Source of the DNA: Streptomyces niveus
GTDB taxonomy: Bacteria; Actinomycetota; Actinomycetes; Streptomycetales; Streptomycetaceae
Direction: 5' to 3'
Assembly: GCF_002009175.1 (NCBI RefSeq)
Contig: NZ_CP018047.1
Span: 2,976,001-3,040,000 of the forward strand
Length of the DNA: 64,000 bases
The notes under the pieces were generated by a model. The model was not told the origin of the DNA, ran no database searches, and saw only the letters and a list, made by a program, of their open reading frames with translations. Shown piece after piece: positions 34,275-43,032 of this stretch (positions are counted from its first letter, which is position 1; each line of letters opens with the position of its first letter). A program made the position numbers and the translations under genes.

Positions 34275-35386
34275 GAGTAGAGGTTGTCCTTGCTGACCTC
34301 GTGCACATGGTCGTGGCCGTGCGCGTGGCCGTGCGCGTGGCCCTGTCCCGGTACGTGCGTCTCGGTCACCGGCAGCGAGGAGTCCGCCGACAGGTCCCAG
34401 TCGGACGCGGGCCGGTTCCGCGCCACCATCTCCGCGCCGAGCGCCGCGACCATCGCGCCGTTGTCGGTGCACAGGCCGGGCCGGGGTACCCGCAGCCGGA
34501 TGCCCGCCCGCTCGCACCGCTCGGCGGCCAGCGCGCGCAGCCGGGAGTTGGCGGCGACGCCGCCGCCGATCATCAGGTGGTCGACGCCCTCGTCCTTGCA
34601 GGCGCGTACGGCCTTCCGTGTCAGTACGTCCACCACCGCCTCCTGGAAGGACGCGGCCACGTCCCGTACGGGCACGTCCTCGCCCGCCGCGCGCTTCGCC
34701 TCGATCCAGCGGGCGACGGACGTCTTGAGCCCGGAGAAGGAGAAGTCGTACGGCGCGTCGCGCGGACCGGTCAGTCCGCGCGGGAAGGCGATCGACGCGG
34801 GGTCGCCCTCACGTGCGAGCCGGTCGATCACCGGGCCGCCGGGGAAGCCGAGTTGGAGCACGCGGGCGATCTTGTCGAAGGCCTCGCCCGCCGCGTCGTC
34901 GATGGTCGCGCCCATGGGGCGCACATCGGCGGTGATGTCCGGCGCGAGCAGCAGCGACGAGTGCCCGCCGCTGACGAGCAGCGCCATCGTCGGCTCGGGC
35001 AGCGGCCCGTGCTCCAGCTGGTCGACGCAGATGTGCGAGGCGAGGTGGTTCACGCCGTAGAGCGGTTTGCCGAGCGCGTAGGCGTACGCCTTCGCCGCCG
35101 ACACCCCGACCAGCAGCGCGCCGGCCAGTCCGGGGCCGGCCGTGACCGCGATCCCGTCGAGGTCGCGGGCGCTCACCCCCGCCTCTTTCAGGGCACGCTC
35201 GACGGTCGGCACCATGGCCTCCAGGTGCGCGCGGGAGGCGACCTCGGGGACGACGCCGCCGAAGCGGGCGTGCTCGTCGACGCTGGAGGCGATGGCGTCG
35301 GCGAGCAGGGTCGTACCGCGGACGATGCCCACGCCCGTCTCGTCGCACGAGGTCTCGATGCCGAGGACGAGGGGTTCGTCAGCCAT
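34271..35386 (-). CDS. tsaD: tRNA N6-adenosine threonylcarbamoyltransferase, His-rich tail
   Basis: 371 residues from ATG 35386. It transfers threonylcarbamoyl from TC-AMP to A37 of ANN-decoding tRNAs, working with TsaB and TsaE. Seen: [16 protein letters not shown], the iron/zinc HxxxH motif VNHLASH (about 111-115), [14 protein letters not shown], and a late [13 protein letters not shown] and [12 protein letters not shown]. About 25 residues beyond the family core form an unusual His/Gly tail ([17 protein letters not shown]) that could bind metal. It overlaps rimI upstream by 8 bp and the small downstream gene by 4 bp. Confidence 0.95.
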   Translation of the reverse strand: MADEPLVLGIETSCDETGVGIVRGTTLLADAIASSVDEHARFGGVVPEVASRAHLEAMVPTVERALKEAGVSARDLDGIAVTAGPGLAGALLVGVSAAKAYAYALGKPLYGVNHLASHICVDQLEHGPLPEPTMALLVSGGHSSLLLAPDITADVRPMGATIDDAAGEAFDKIARVLQLGFPGGPVIDRLAREGDPASIAFPRGLTGPRDAPYDFSFSGLKTSVARWIEAKRAAGEDVPVRDVAASFQEAVVDVLTRKAVRACKDEGVDHLMIGGGVAANSRLRALAAERCERAGIRLRVPRPGLCTDNGAMVAALGAEMVARNRPASDWDLSADSSLPVTETHVPGQGHAHGHAHGHDHVHEVSKDNLYS

Positions 35387-35939
35387 GGATCTCAGTTCTT
35401 CCTTGTCCGTGGGGGCCGTCCAGCAACGACAGTCGCATGACGAGCGCGTCGACGTTGCCCGGCTGGTAGTAGCCCCGGCGGAAGCCGACGGGCTCGAAGC
35501 CGAAGCGCTCGTACAGCTTCTGCGCGCGGGGGTTGTCCACCCGTACTTCGAGCAGCACCTCCTCGCACTCGAAGGCGGTGGCGTGCTGGAGAAGATCGGT
35601 GAGCAGCCGCGAGCCGAGCCCGGTGCCCCACTGGTCACGGGCGGCGCCGATGGTCTGTACGTCGCCGAGACCGCCGGCGGCGGCGAGTCCGGCGTAGCCG
35701 ACGATCCGGCCCTCGGAGGTCTCGGCCACGACGTAGCGGCGGGTGGCGGCCGGGCCGCGCGCGTGGGCGAGTTCGGACCAGAACATGCCGGGCGACCAGG
35801 CGTCCTCGGGGAACAGGTCGTACTCCAGGGCGAGCACGGTCTCGATGTCCCACCAGCGCATCTCGCGCAGCGCCGGGCCGCTCCGCCCGCTCGGGCCGGT
35901 CGTGTCGGTCGTGTCGGTCGTGTCGGTCGTGTCGGTCAC
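35379..35939 (-). CDS. rimI: Ribosomal-protein-alanine N-acetyltransferase
   Basis: 186 residues from a GTG overlapping the tsaB stop by four bases. GNAT fold: [37 protein letters not shown], acetyl-CoA loop [16 protein letters not shown], and [20 protein letters not shown]. RimI acetylates the N-terminus of ribosomal protein S18. The first 15 residues are Thr-Asp-Thr repeats made by a 9-bp DNA repeat; an internal Met start (MRWWDIE, about residue 27) would skip them. It is sandwiched between tsaB and tsaD as is usual in actinobacteria. Confidence 0.93.
   Translation of the reverse strand: MTDTTDTTDTTDTTGPSGRSGPALREMRWWDIETVLALEYDLFPEDAWSPGMFWSELAHARGPAATRRYVVAETSEGRIVGYAGLAAAGGLGDVQTIGAARDQWGTGLGSRLLTDLLQHATAFECEEVLLEVRVDNPRAQKLYERFGFEPVGFRRGYYQPGNVDALVMRLSLLDGPHGQGRTEIHG
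35902..35937. repeat. Four perfect 9-bp tandem repeats in rimI
   Basis: GTGTCGGTC repeated four times without change directly after the rimI start codon, encoding TDT units. In-frame length changes would alter the protein tail but not the frame. Confidence 0.85.
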
Positions 35940-36595
35940 TTGGGAGTGACCACCTTGTAGTTCTTGGGCACCTGCGCGTCGGGGCGGCGCAGATAGAGCG
36001 GCAGCGGCGGCAGGAACCCGTCGGTGTCGCCCGCCGCGAGTCTCTCCGCGGCGAGGGACGCGAGCGCGGCGGCCGACTGGTGACCGGGGGTACGGGCGTC
36101 GGGGAACGCGTCCGGGTAGAGCGCGCCGCCCGCTCCGACGACCGGCAGTCCGGCCAGCTCGGCCGCGATGTCGGCGGGCCGGTCGACCGCGGGCTCGGTC
36201 AGCCGCGTACGGGAGTCCGCGTACCGCGCCCAGTAGACCTCCTTGCGGCGCGCGTCCGTCGCCACCACGAAGGGCTCGTCGAGTCCGGCGGCGTACGCGA
36301 GTCCGTCCAGCGTGCAGAGCCCGTGGACCGGCACCCCGAGGGTCGAGCCGAAGGCGGCGGCGGTGACGAGGCCGACGCGCAGTCCGGTGTACGGGCCGGG
36401 GCCCACGCCGACGACCAGGTCCGTCACGGCGCCGAGCGCGAGACCGGCCCGGTCGAACACGCGGTGGACGGCGGGCAGCAGCAGTTCCCCGTGCCGGCGC
36501 GCGTCGACCTGGCTCTCGGCGGCGAGGACGGAGACCCCGTCGTGGAGGGCGACGGTGACGGCTGGCGTGGCGGTATCAACGGCGAGCAGGAGCAC
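35936..36595 (-). CDS. tsaB: tRNA threonylcarbamoyladenosine biosynthesis protein TsaB
   Basis: 219 residues. ASKHA-fold partner that activates TsaD. Seen: LLLAVDTATPAVTVALHDG, the Gly-rich VGVGPGPYTGLRVGL, GVPVHGLCTLDGLAYA, and VVATDARRKEVYWARY. First gene of tsaB-rimI-tsaD-(83 aa), all overlapping, so translation is chained. The promoter lies in the 102-bp gap to the divergent secreted protein gene. Confidence 0.93.
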   Translation of the reverse strand: MLLLAVDTATPAVTVALHDGVSVLAAESQVDARRHGELLLPAVHRVFDRAGLALGAVTDLVVGVGPGPYTGLRVGLVTAAAFGSTLGVPVHGLCTLDGLAYAAGLDEPFVVATDARRKEVYWARYADSRTRLTEPAVDRPADIAAELAGLPVVGAGGALYPDAFPDARTPGHQSAAALASLAAERLAAGDTDGFLPPLPLYLRRPDAQVPKNYKVVTPK

Positions 36596-36697
36596 ACAAA
36601 CAGCCTACGGCTCCCGGCGCCGGGCACGGCGCCCTGTCCCCTCTCCCGCCTGCTGCTACCGTCACCACCGAGACGTACGTACGAGAGGTGGATCAAG

Positions 36698-37249
36698 GTG
36701 TCCAGGAGCAGCTCGGGATTCGTGGCCGGGCTCACCGCGCTGGCCGTGGCCGGCGTCGGTTTCCTCGCGTACCAGGCGTCGGCGAACGTGCCGGACCAGC
36801 TCTCGGCGCCGAAGAAGCCCGGCTCCTCGGCCTCCGCCTCCCCCGCACCCGAGAAGACGAAGGACGCGCACGCGGTGCCCGTGAAGTCGGGCAGCGGTCT
36901 TCGCGTCGTCTACGCGCTGGACGCGAAGCGGGTGTGGCTGGCGGGCAAGGCGGGTCAGAAGCCGCGGACCTTCGTGGTCATGCCGAGCACGGTGAGCCCG
37001 CCGCCGGGGACGTACAAGGTCACGTCGCGCTCGGAGAAGGTCACCGGGTCGGACGGCGTGGACATCGAGCACGTGGTGCGGTTCACGAGTGTGGACCAGG
37101 TCGCGATCGGGTTCAGCTCGGCGGTCGACGGGTCGATGGCGAGCCCGGACCCGACGCTGAGGACGGGTGGCGTACGGATGAGGACGGCGGACGGCGACGC
37201 GATGTGGACGTTCACGACCGTCGGTTCGAAGATCGTCGTGGTCCCGTAG
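36698..37249 (+). CDS. Secreted degenerate L,D-transpeptidase-like protein
   Basis: 183 residues from a GTG at 36698 (AGAGG upstream). The N-terminal hydrophobic segment FVAGLTALAVAGVGFLAYQA is a signal anchor. A Ser/Ala/Pro linker and a YkuD-like domain follow: RVVYALDAKRVWLAG, STVSPPPGTYKVTSR, and a last block GGVRMRTADGDAMWTFTTVG then SKIVVVP. In active enzymes this block reads SHGCVRM; here it reads RTGGVRM (Cys becomes Gly158, His becomes Thr156), so cross-linking chemistry is not expected. It could bind peptidoglycan without cutting or joining it. Divergent from tsaB. Confidence 0.7.
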   Translation: MSRSSSGFVAGLTALAVAGVGFLAYQASANVPDQLSAPKKPGSSASASPAPEKTKDAHAVPVKSGSGLRVVYALDAKRVWLAGKAGQKPRTFVVMPSTVSPPPGTYKVTSRSEKVTGSDGVDIEHVVRFTSVDQVAIGFSSAVDGSMASPDPTLRTGGVRMRTADGDAMWTFTTVGSKIVVVP

Positions 37250-37281
37250 TCCCGCAGTCCCGCAGTCCCGCAGTCCTGTGG
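37242..37281. repeat. Five-unit 8-bp tandem repeat
   Basis: TCCCGCAG three times perfectly, flanked by one variant on each side (TCCCGTAG and TCCTGTGG). The first unit contains the TAG stop of the preceding gene. Slippage in the perfect units would not affect the protein. Confidence 0.75.
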
Positions 37282-37311
37282 TAGGCGTGCGTAACGCTTC
37301 GCGGTACGGCG

Positions 37312-37494
37312 CTACGCGGCGTCCTCGGCTTCCGTGTCGCCGCGCACCCCCGCCGGGTTCTCGGCCGGCGGGGTCGATACGGCGCTGGCCGCCGCGCACG
37401 ATGCCAGCAGATCGCTCATCGACACGGACGAGGGATCGGGAGACTGGACCGTCGGCTCCGACGGTCGCGTTTCGGTGCTCTCTGATGCCGGCAT
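37312..37494 (-). CDS. Small acidic protein with palindromic upstream operator
   Basis: 60 residues from ATG 37494, well supported by AGGAGG at normal spacing. The sequence is Ser/Thr/Pro/Glu-rich (SESTETRPSEPTVQSPDPSS) with one short hydrophobic patch, SDLLASCAAASAV, holding the only Cys (33). Not a known family. It is transcribed alone, 188 bp downstream of tsaE, and its presumed promoter contains a perfect 10-bp-arm palindrome. A small regulatory or stress peptide, or a peptide precursor, are possibilities; neither is demonstrated. Confidence 0.6.
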   Translation of the reverse strand: MPASESTETRPSEPTVQSPDPSSVSMSDLLASCAAASAVSTPPAENPAGVRGDTEAEDAA

Positions 37495-37523
37495 GGATGC
37501 CTCCTGAGGCTCCGGGGGCAAGC

Positions 37524-37545
37524 TTGGTTAGGTAGACCTAACCAA
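37524..37545 (-). promoter_or_regulatory. 22-bp palindrome, iron-box-like operator
   Basis: TTGGTTAGGT-AG-ACCTAACCAA, perfect 10-bp arms, 29 bp before the small ORF start. Sliding the 19-bp DtxR/IdeR/DmdR1 consensus along it gives 14 matches in each orientation. An iron-responsive repressor is the best guess. The arm spacing differs from a classical box, so another dimeric regulator is possible. Confidence 0.55.
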
Positions 37546-37682
37546 ATCTCGTTTACCATGTGACCACGCGCCGCACGGCACATGCAAGAGTTTACCGACG
37601 TCTTGTCGGAAAGCACGGACGCCCGGTCCCCGTGAGCGTCCCGGGCGGTGTCTCAGGAGTCCCGCGCGTCCCGGGCGGCGGC

Positions 37683-38240
37683 TCAGGCGCCCAGTGAGGC
37701 CAGGTCGACGCCGGACCAGCGCCCGCCGATCCCCGTCAGGGTGACCTCGCGCCGGTCGTCCTGCGCGACGAGCGGATCCACGGCTCCCACGAGGCGGTCG
37801 ATCACCACGTGCAGCCGGTCGTCCGACAGCTCCTCGACCTTCCCCTCGCCCCACTCCACGACCACCACCGAGTCCGGCAGCGACACATCGAGGTCCAGAT
37901 CCTCCATTTCGTCCAGGCCGCCGCCGAGCCGGTACGCGTCCACGTGCACGAGCGGCGGACCCGCGGTCAGGGAGGGGTGGACCCGGGCGATGACGAAGGT
38001 CGGCGAGGTGACCGCGCCGCGTACGCCGAGTCCGGCGCCCAGACCACGGGTCAACGTCGTCTTCCCGGCGCCGAGTTCACCGGTGAGCATCACCAGGTCG
38101 CCGGGGCGCAGCAGAGCGGCGAGCCTGCGGCCCAGCTCGCTCATGCGTTCAGGTGAGTCGACGGTGACACGGGCGGTGATTCGGGCCGTCGCGGCCGTGC
38201 GGCCGTCGGTCTCAGCTGCCGGGCTGTGCGGTGCTTCCAT
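37683..38240 (-). CDS. tsaE: tRNA threonylcarbamoyladenosine biosynthesis ATPase TsaE
   Basis: 185 residues. P-loop GELGAGKTTLTRGLGAGLG (Walker A), SPTFVIARVHP, LVHVDAYRLGG and VVVEWGEGKVEEL are the family blocks. TsaE supplies ATP hydrolysis that resets the TsaB-TsaD complex. Its start lies 29 bp inside the alpha/beta hydrolase gene upstream, so the two are coupled. The gene is separate from the tsaB-rimI-tsaD cluster, 1.1 kb away. Confidence 0.93.
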   Translation of the reverse strand: MEAPHSPAAETDGRTAATARITARVTVDSPERMSELGRRLAALLRPGDLVMLTGELGAGKTTLTRGLGAGLGVRGAVTSPTFVIARVHPSLTAGPPLVHVDAYRLGGGLDEMEDLDLDVSLPDSVVVVEWGEGKVEELSDDRLHVVIDRLVGAVDPLVAQDDRREVTLTGIGGRWSGVDLASLGA

Positions 38241-39456
38241 ACGAACCCACGTTAGTGGCTGCCGGGACGGCGCCCACCCGTACCAGCAGGTCGGCGAGCC
38301 GGTCGGTGACGGCCTCCGGATGCTCCAGCATCACCAGATGGCCCGCGTCGGGCACGATCACCAGCTCGGAGTCCGGGAGCAGGTCCGCGATGGCCTCGCT
38401 GTGCGAGCTGGGGGTGACGAGATCGCGGTCCCCGGCCAGCACCAGCACCGGGATCTCCATGAAGACCGGCAGCGCGTCCGACTTGTCGTGCTCGGTGAAC
38501 GCCGGGTAGAACTCCGCGACCACATCGATCGGCGTCCCCTCGATCAGCCGCTCGGCGAACCGCGCGACGGCCGGGTCCACGTCCTTCGAGCTGAACGAGT
38601 AGCGCTTGATCAGCCCGGCGAAGAGATCGGCGGTGGCCCGCCGGCCCCGCTCGACCAGCTCGGTCTGCGAGCCGAGCGCCTTCAGTACGCCGGGCAGTAC
38701 CCGGCGTACGGCGTTCACCCCCGCCACCGGCAGCCCGAAGCTGACCTCGCCGAGCTTGCCGCTGGAGGACCCGACGAAGGCGGCGCCGACGACCCGGTCC
38801 CGGACGAGTTCGGGGCAGTGGCCCGCCAGGGCCATCATCGTCATACCGCCCATGGAGTGGCCGACGAGGACGATCGGGCCCTCGGGCGCGGCCTCGTCGA
38901 TGACCGCCCTGAGGTCGCGGCCGAGCTGGTCGATCGAGACGGGTACACCGTCCGGGCCCTGCTGGGCGGCGCCGCGGGCGGAGCGGCCGTGGCTGCGCTG
39001 GTCCCAGAAGACGGTCCGCACCAGACCGCGCAGCGCGGCGCGCTGGAAGTGCCAGGAGTCCTGGCTGAGGCAGTAGCCGTGGCTGAAGACGACGGTGACG
39101 GGCGCCGGGGCCTTGCGGCCGAAGAGCCTGCGGCGGCGCGGGGCTCCCGCGCCGGTCTCCGGGTCGACGTCGTCGACCTCGAAGTACAGCTCGGTGCCGT
39201 CGTCGGCGACGGCCGTGCCGGGGGTGCCGCGCAGCGCGCCGTACGGCCCGGCCGAGTCGAGTGCGAGCCGGGCCTTCTTGCGCATGCCCCGGCCCACGGT
39301 CAGCCGCTCGATGGCGACGCCCGCCGCGGCGCCGGCGGCGAGCACGCCTATCGCCGTCCCGGCGATACCGGCCAGCCGCCAGTTGCCCCCGCCGTTGGCG
39401 GCGTCCGCCGCCTTCGCGGCGGCCGACGCCAGGTCCCCCGCTGTGCGCTCGCTCAA
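38212..39456 (-). CDS. Alpha/beta hydrolase, membrane-anchored
   Basis: 414 residues. The start is a TTG that overlaps the alr stop by four bases (TTGA) with GAGGAG upstream. A membrane-type segment (RLAGIAGTAIGVLAAGAAAG) is near the N-terminus. Alpha/beta hydrolase signatures: FSHGYCLSQDSW (oxyanion region), WDQRSHGRS, nucleophile elbow VGHSMGG (Ser about 200), a late acid GDRDLVTP, and His in PDAGHLVMLEHP. Substrate unknown. It is always found between alr and tsaE in streptomycetes, which suggests a house-keeping envelope role. Confidence 0.9.
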   Translation of the reverse strand: MSERTAGDLASAAAKAADAANGGGNWRLAGIAGTAIGVLAAGAAAGVAIERLTVGRGMRKKARLALDSAGPYGALRGTPGTAVADDGTELYFEVDDVDPETGAGAPRRRRLFGRKAPAPVTVVFSHGYCLSQDSWHFQRAALRGLVRTVFWDQRSHGRSARGAAQQGPDGVPVSIDQLGRDLRAVIDEAAPEGPIVLVGHSMGGMTMMALAGHCPELVRDRVVGAAFVGSSSGKLGEVSFGLPVAGVNAVRRVLPGVLKALGSQTELVERGRRATADLFAGLIKRYSFSSKDVDPAVARFAERLIEGTPIDVVAEFYPAFTEHDKSDALPVFMEIPVLVLAGDRDLVTPSSHSEAIADLLPDSELVIVPDAGHLVMLEHPEAVTDRLADLLVRVGAVPAATNVGSYGSTAQPGS

Positions 39457-40667
39457 CGTCCCGCTCCTCGTCCGTCTGCGCCGACACCCTCTTCTTGCCC
39501 ATCCGCCCCGTCCACATAGACGCGGGGAACGCGGGGACCGATCCGGGTCACGATCTCGTACGCGATGGTGTCGGCCGCCTCCGCCCAGTCGGCGGCGGTC
39601 GGCTCGCCCCGGTCACCGGGCCCGAACAGGACGGCGGGCGCGCCCTCCTGGACGGCGTCGGCGTCCGGGCCGGTACCGAGGTCCACCACGAACTGGTCCA
39701 TGGCGATCCGCCCCGCCACCCGCCGCACCGCCCCGCCGACGAGCACGGGGCCCCGGCCGGAGGCATGGCGCGGGACGCCGTCCGCGTATCCGAGGGGGAT
39801 CAGGCCGAGGGTCGTCTCGGCGGGGGTGCGGTACCGGTGGCCGTAACTGACGCCGTGCCCCTCGGGGACCCGTTTCACCAGCGCCACGGACGCGGTGAGC
39901 GTCATCACGGGCCGCAGTCCGAAGTCGGCGGAGCTGCCGAGTTCGGAGCTGGGGGAGATGCCGTAGAGCGCGATGCCGGTCCGTACGAGATCGAAGTGCG
40001 ACTCGGGGAGGGTGAGCGCGGCAGGGGAGTTCGCGATGTGCCGGACCTCGGGCTCGATGCCCGCCTTCTCGGCGTACGCGACCAGTTCGTGGAACACGTC
40101 GAGCTGCGCGGCGGTCGACGGGTGGCCCGGCTCGTCCGCGCACGCGAAGTGCGACCACAGGCCGGTGACGCGGACGGTGCCCGCGACCTCGGCGGCGCGG
40201 GCGGCGGCGACGAGTTCGGGCCAGTCGGCGGGCTGGCACCCGTTGCGGCCGAGCCCGGTGTCGGCCTTGAGCTGGATGCGCGCGGTCCGCCCGGCCTCCC
40301 GCGCGGCCTCGGTGACCTCGCGCAGGGCCCACATCGCGGACACGGACATGTCGAGACCGGCCTCGATGCCCTCGCGCCAGGGGTCGCCGGGGGTCCACAG
40401 CCAGCACAGGATCGGGGCCCGGATCCCGGCGTCACGCAGCGCGAGAGCCTCGTGCGGCGTAGCGGTCCCGAGCCAGCGCGCCCCGGCGTCGAGCGCGGCC
40501 CGCGCGCAGGGCAGCGCGCCGTGCCCGTAGGCGTCGGACTTCACGACGGCCATCAGGCCGGCGCCGGGCGCGAGGCGCGCCCGCAGGGCGCGGACGTTCC
40601 CGCGGAGCGCGCCGAGATCGATCTCGGCGCGCCCCCGAAGGGCTGAGGTATGAACGGTTCCGGTCAT
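39453..40667 (-). CDS. alr: Alanine racemase
   Basis: 404 residues. A PLP enzyme converting L- to D-alanine for peptidoglycan. Lys of the Schiff base in AVVKSDAYGHG (about 43); second catalytic base Tyr in HGVSYGHRYRTPAETTL; HFACAD, RTGIALYGISP and PLGYADGVPRH are typical. All catalytic residues present. First gene of alr-hydrolase-tsaE, with overlapping junctions. Confidence 0.96.
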   Translation of the reverse strand: MTGTVHTSALRGRAEIDLGALRGNVRALRARLAPGAGLMAVVKSDAYGHGALPCARAALDAGARWLGTATPHEALALRDAGIRAPILCWLWTPGDPWREGIEAGLDMSVSAMWALREVTEAAREAGRTARIQLKADTGLGRNGCQPADWPELVAAARAAEVAGTVRVTGLWSHFACADEPGHPSTAAQLDVFHELVAYAEKAGIEPEVRHIANSPAALTLPESHFDLVRTGIALYGISPSSELGSSADFGLRPVMTLTASVALVKRVPEGHGVSYGHRYRTPAETTLGLIPLGYADGVPRHASGRGPVLVGGAVRRVAGRIAMDQFVVDLGTGPDADAVQEGAPAVLFGPGDRGEPTAADWAEAADTIAYEIVTRIGPRVPRVYVDGADGQEEGVGADGRGAGR

Positions 40668-40745
40668 CCCCCCCAGTCTCTCAGAGGCCCCCGACCTGCT
40701 TGGGAGGGTCCACCGGAGGGTCGGGGGGCGAACCCCGGGGAGAGC

Positions 40746-40787
40746 GCCGGGCGTGCCACGGGGCCGGAGCCCCGTGGCACGCCCGGC
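40746..40787 (-). terminator. Strong terminator, 19-bp perfect stem
   Basis: Arms 40746-40764 and 40769-40787 are perfect complements with loop CGGA, just past the subtilisin gene stop (40805) on the minus strand. It insulates the protease gene from alr. Confidence 0.85.
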
Positions 40788-40804
40788 CTGTCCGGCCTTT
40801 CCGG

Positions 40805-42013
40805 CTACGGGATGACGCGCAGCAGCCGGTTGGGCGTGCCGGTGCCGGGGTTTGTCACAACACCCGGGGTGGCGGCGGCGACCAGAGCACTCGCCACCTG
40901 CGAGGGCGACGAGGTGGTGTGGTTGCCGAGGTAGATGGCGGCGGCGCCGGCGACGTGCGGGCTCGCCATCGAGGTTCCGGAGATGGAGCTGGAGGCGGTG
41001 TCGCTCGTCCGCCAGGCGGATGTGATGGCCGAGCCGGGGGCGAACAGGTCCACCAGCGTGCCGGTGTTGGAGTAGCTGGCGCGGGCGTCGGTGCTGGTGG
41101 TGGCGCCTACGGTGATCGCCTCGGAGACACGCGCGGGCGAGTAGTTCGACGCGGGGAGACCGTTGTTGCCCGCGGCGACCGCGTAGGTGATGCCGGAGGC
41201 GATCGAGTTGCGGACGGCGGTGTCGATGGCGGAGTTGGCGCCGCCGCCGAGGCTCATGTTGGCGACGGCGGGCTTCACCGCGTTGGCGGTCACCCAGTCG
41301 ACGCCCGCGACGACCTGTGCGGTGGTGCCGGATCCGGCGTTGTTCAGGACGCGTACGCCGACGATCCTGGCCTTCTTGGCGACGCCGTAGCTGGTGCCCG
41401 CGACGGTGCCGGCGACGTGGGTGCCGTGGCCGTTGCCGTCGTCGGCGATCATGTCGTTGTCGATCGCGTCGTAACCGTGGGAGGCGCGGCCACCGAAGTC
41501 GACGTGCGTGATGCGCACACCGGTGTCGATGACGTAGGCGGTCACGCCCGAGCCGGCCGAGTCCGGGTAGGTGTAGCTGCCGTTGAGGGGAAGGTTCGCC
41601 TGGTCGATGCGGTCGAGGCCCCAGGACGGCGGGTTGACCTGGGTGGCGGTGGCCTTGACGGTGGTGTCCTGGATGACCTGGGCCACCGCGGGGTCGGCGG
41701 CGAGCCGCTTGGCCTCGGTCTCGCTCAGGTGGGCGGCGTAACCGTTGAGCGCGGCGCGGTAGGTGTGCGTGATCTCACCGCCGTAGCCGGCCATGAGGCG
41801 TCTGCCCTCGCTGGACGAGGACTTCGCACCGGAACGCTCGCTGAGGACGACTATGTAGCTGTCCTTCACGGCGTTCGGCGCTTCCGCGCCGATGATGCGG
41901 CCTTCGGCGGGAGCGGCCTGGGCCGGGTTGACGGTCAGAGCAAGGGTGGCCGCCGTTGCTGCGGCCGAGAGCACTGCGACGAGCCGCAGCCGGGTTCCGT
42001 GCGTCACTGCCAT
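40805..42013 (-). CDS. Secreted subtilisin-like serine protease (S8)
   Basis: 402 residues; GGAGGA ribosome site. Sec signal peptide ([18 protein letters not shown] then NPAQAAPA). An I9-type propeptide ([11 protein letters not shown] to about residue 115) acts as folding chaperone and inhibitor. The catalytic triad is clear: Asp in AYVIDTGV (about 159), His in [11 protein letters not shown] (about 197) and Ser in [11 protein letters not shown] (about 344). It has the proteinase-K-like short form with no C-terminal domain. An extracellular protease for nutrient release; it is insulated by its own promoter region and strong terminator. Confidence 0.95.
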   Translation of the reverse strand: MAVTHGTRLRLVAVLSAAATAATLALTVNPAQAAPAEGRIIGAEAPNAVKDSYIVVLSERSGAKSSSSEGRRLMAGYGGEITHTYRAALNGYAAHLSETEAKRLAADPAVAQVIQDTTVKATATQVNPPSWGLDRIDQANLPLNGSYTYPDSAGSGVTAYVIDTGVRITHVDFGGRASHGYDAIDNDMIADDGNGHGTHVAGTVAGTSYGVAKKARIVGVRVLNNAGSGTTAQVVAGVDWVTANAVKPAVANMSLGGGANSAIDTAVRNSIASGITYAVAAGNNGLPASNYSPARVSEAITVGATTSTDARASYSNTGTLVDLFAPGSAITSAWRTSDTASSSISGTSMASPHVAGAAAIYLGNHTTSSPSQVASALVAAATPGVVTNPGTGTPNRLLRVIP

Positions 42014-42329
42014 GGTCAGGTCCTCCTGCTTAGGTGGTGCGCTGCTCGGACAAGCGGAAGGATCACGTCCCTGACGCGTTCATTACAAGAGGGCCTTGAT
42101 GGCCAACTGGCCTTTCTCAGCGCTTACTTGCTGGTCGGCGCCCGGTCGGAGCAGTTCAAAAAGCTTCCGTCGCCCGGTCCACGAGCGGGAAGCTTTCAAC
42201 CTCGGTGTCACATCCGCCGGTTTTTTCCCGGCCGACCACGCGAGACCCGGCACATCGGGGCATGCGGAACGGGGGCGAACTCGCCATCTCACCAGCCACA
42301 TACGAGGACCGCGATGTGCGGGCGGAGCG
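42014..42329. other. Intergenic region upstream of the protease gene
   Basis: 316 bp between the protease start and the P-loop gene stop. It should contain the protease promoter, though I see no standard -35/-10 pair. It holds an AAAGCTTCC inverted repeat (42160-42196) and a short GCCGG/CCGGC repeat around a T-run (42216-42232). No gene is evident. Confidence 0.6.
42160..42196 (-). terminator. Probable terminator of the P-loop gene
   Basis: 9-bp arms (AAAGCTTCC / GGAAGCTTT) separated by 19 nt. On the minus strand the second arm is followed by further T residues, giving an intrinsic-terminator-like layout 134 bp past the P-loop gene stop. An operator of the protease gene is an alternative. 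Confidence 0.45.
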
Positions 42330-42863
42330 CTAACCGCCCCAGCCGGTGGCGGCCACCACCTCACGGGCGATGTCCACGACCCGCCGCCCGTCCGTCACCA
42401 CCCGCACGGTGTCAGCGGCTACCCGCTCGTCCAGGAGCCGTGCCTTGCGGGCGCTCGCCTTCAACTCCCGCTCCAGTTCGGAGCCGAGCTCCCGGCCGGC
42501 CAACCGCTCACCGGCGGTGGTGTCGGACGCGGTGAGCAGAACCCGTACGACCCGCACGCCCGCCCCCATGGCACGCTCGAACATGCCCGTCGTCCCGGGC
42601 AGGACACTCAGGGTGTTCGTATAGATCAGGCGGCGGTAACCGCGCTGGGCGAAGTTCCCCCATACGGCGGTCAGATTGCTCTCGGTGATCTCCGAACGGT
42701 GCGGATCCCCGTCCGGGGCCGGATGCACCTGCCCCATGAAGTCACCCTCGACGAGAGCGTGAGAGACCGCCACGGCTCGCAGCCGCGCCGAAACCTCCCA
42801 GGCCACCGTCGTCTTGCCGACACCGGCACGCCCTCCGATGAGCAGTACCTCCGCGCGATCCAT
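42330..42863 (-). CDS. P-loop NTPase, nucleoside/nucleotide-kinase-like
   Basis: 177 residues from ATG 42863 (upstream TTG starts are open but weak). Walker A near the start: LLIGGRAGVGKTTVAWEV. HALVEGDFMGQVHP resembles the substrate-binding part of small kinases (AAA_33/Zeta-like), and RRLIYTNTLSVL and VVRVLLTASDTTAGERLAGR follow. The substrate is unknown; a small-molecule kinase or a toxin-type kinase cannot be separated by eye. Its start faces the type VII-like operon at 43033 across a 169-bp divergent space. Confidence 0.75.
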   Translation of the reverse strand: MDRAEVLLIGGRAGVGKTTVAWEVSARLRAVAVSHALVEGDFMGQVHPAPDGDPHRSEITESNLTAVWGNFAQRGYRRLIYTNTLSVLPGTTGMFERAMGAGVRVVRVLLTASDTTAGERLAGRELGSELERELKASARKARLLDERVAADTVRVVTDGRRVVDIAREVVAATGWGG

Positions 42864-43032
42864 GAAGGCAGCCTGCCGGCCCGCGGCCACGTCACGCGAT
42901 CGGATATCGCTCAACGCCAATGAGCGCAGCCCTACCCCGGCAAAATCACGATCTACAACTGGAGTATCAGCAACTAGCCTCTGCGAAGGGCTCTTCCAAG
43001 AGGGCTGTCCGCAATTAAGGGGGAACTACCGG

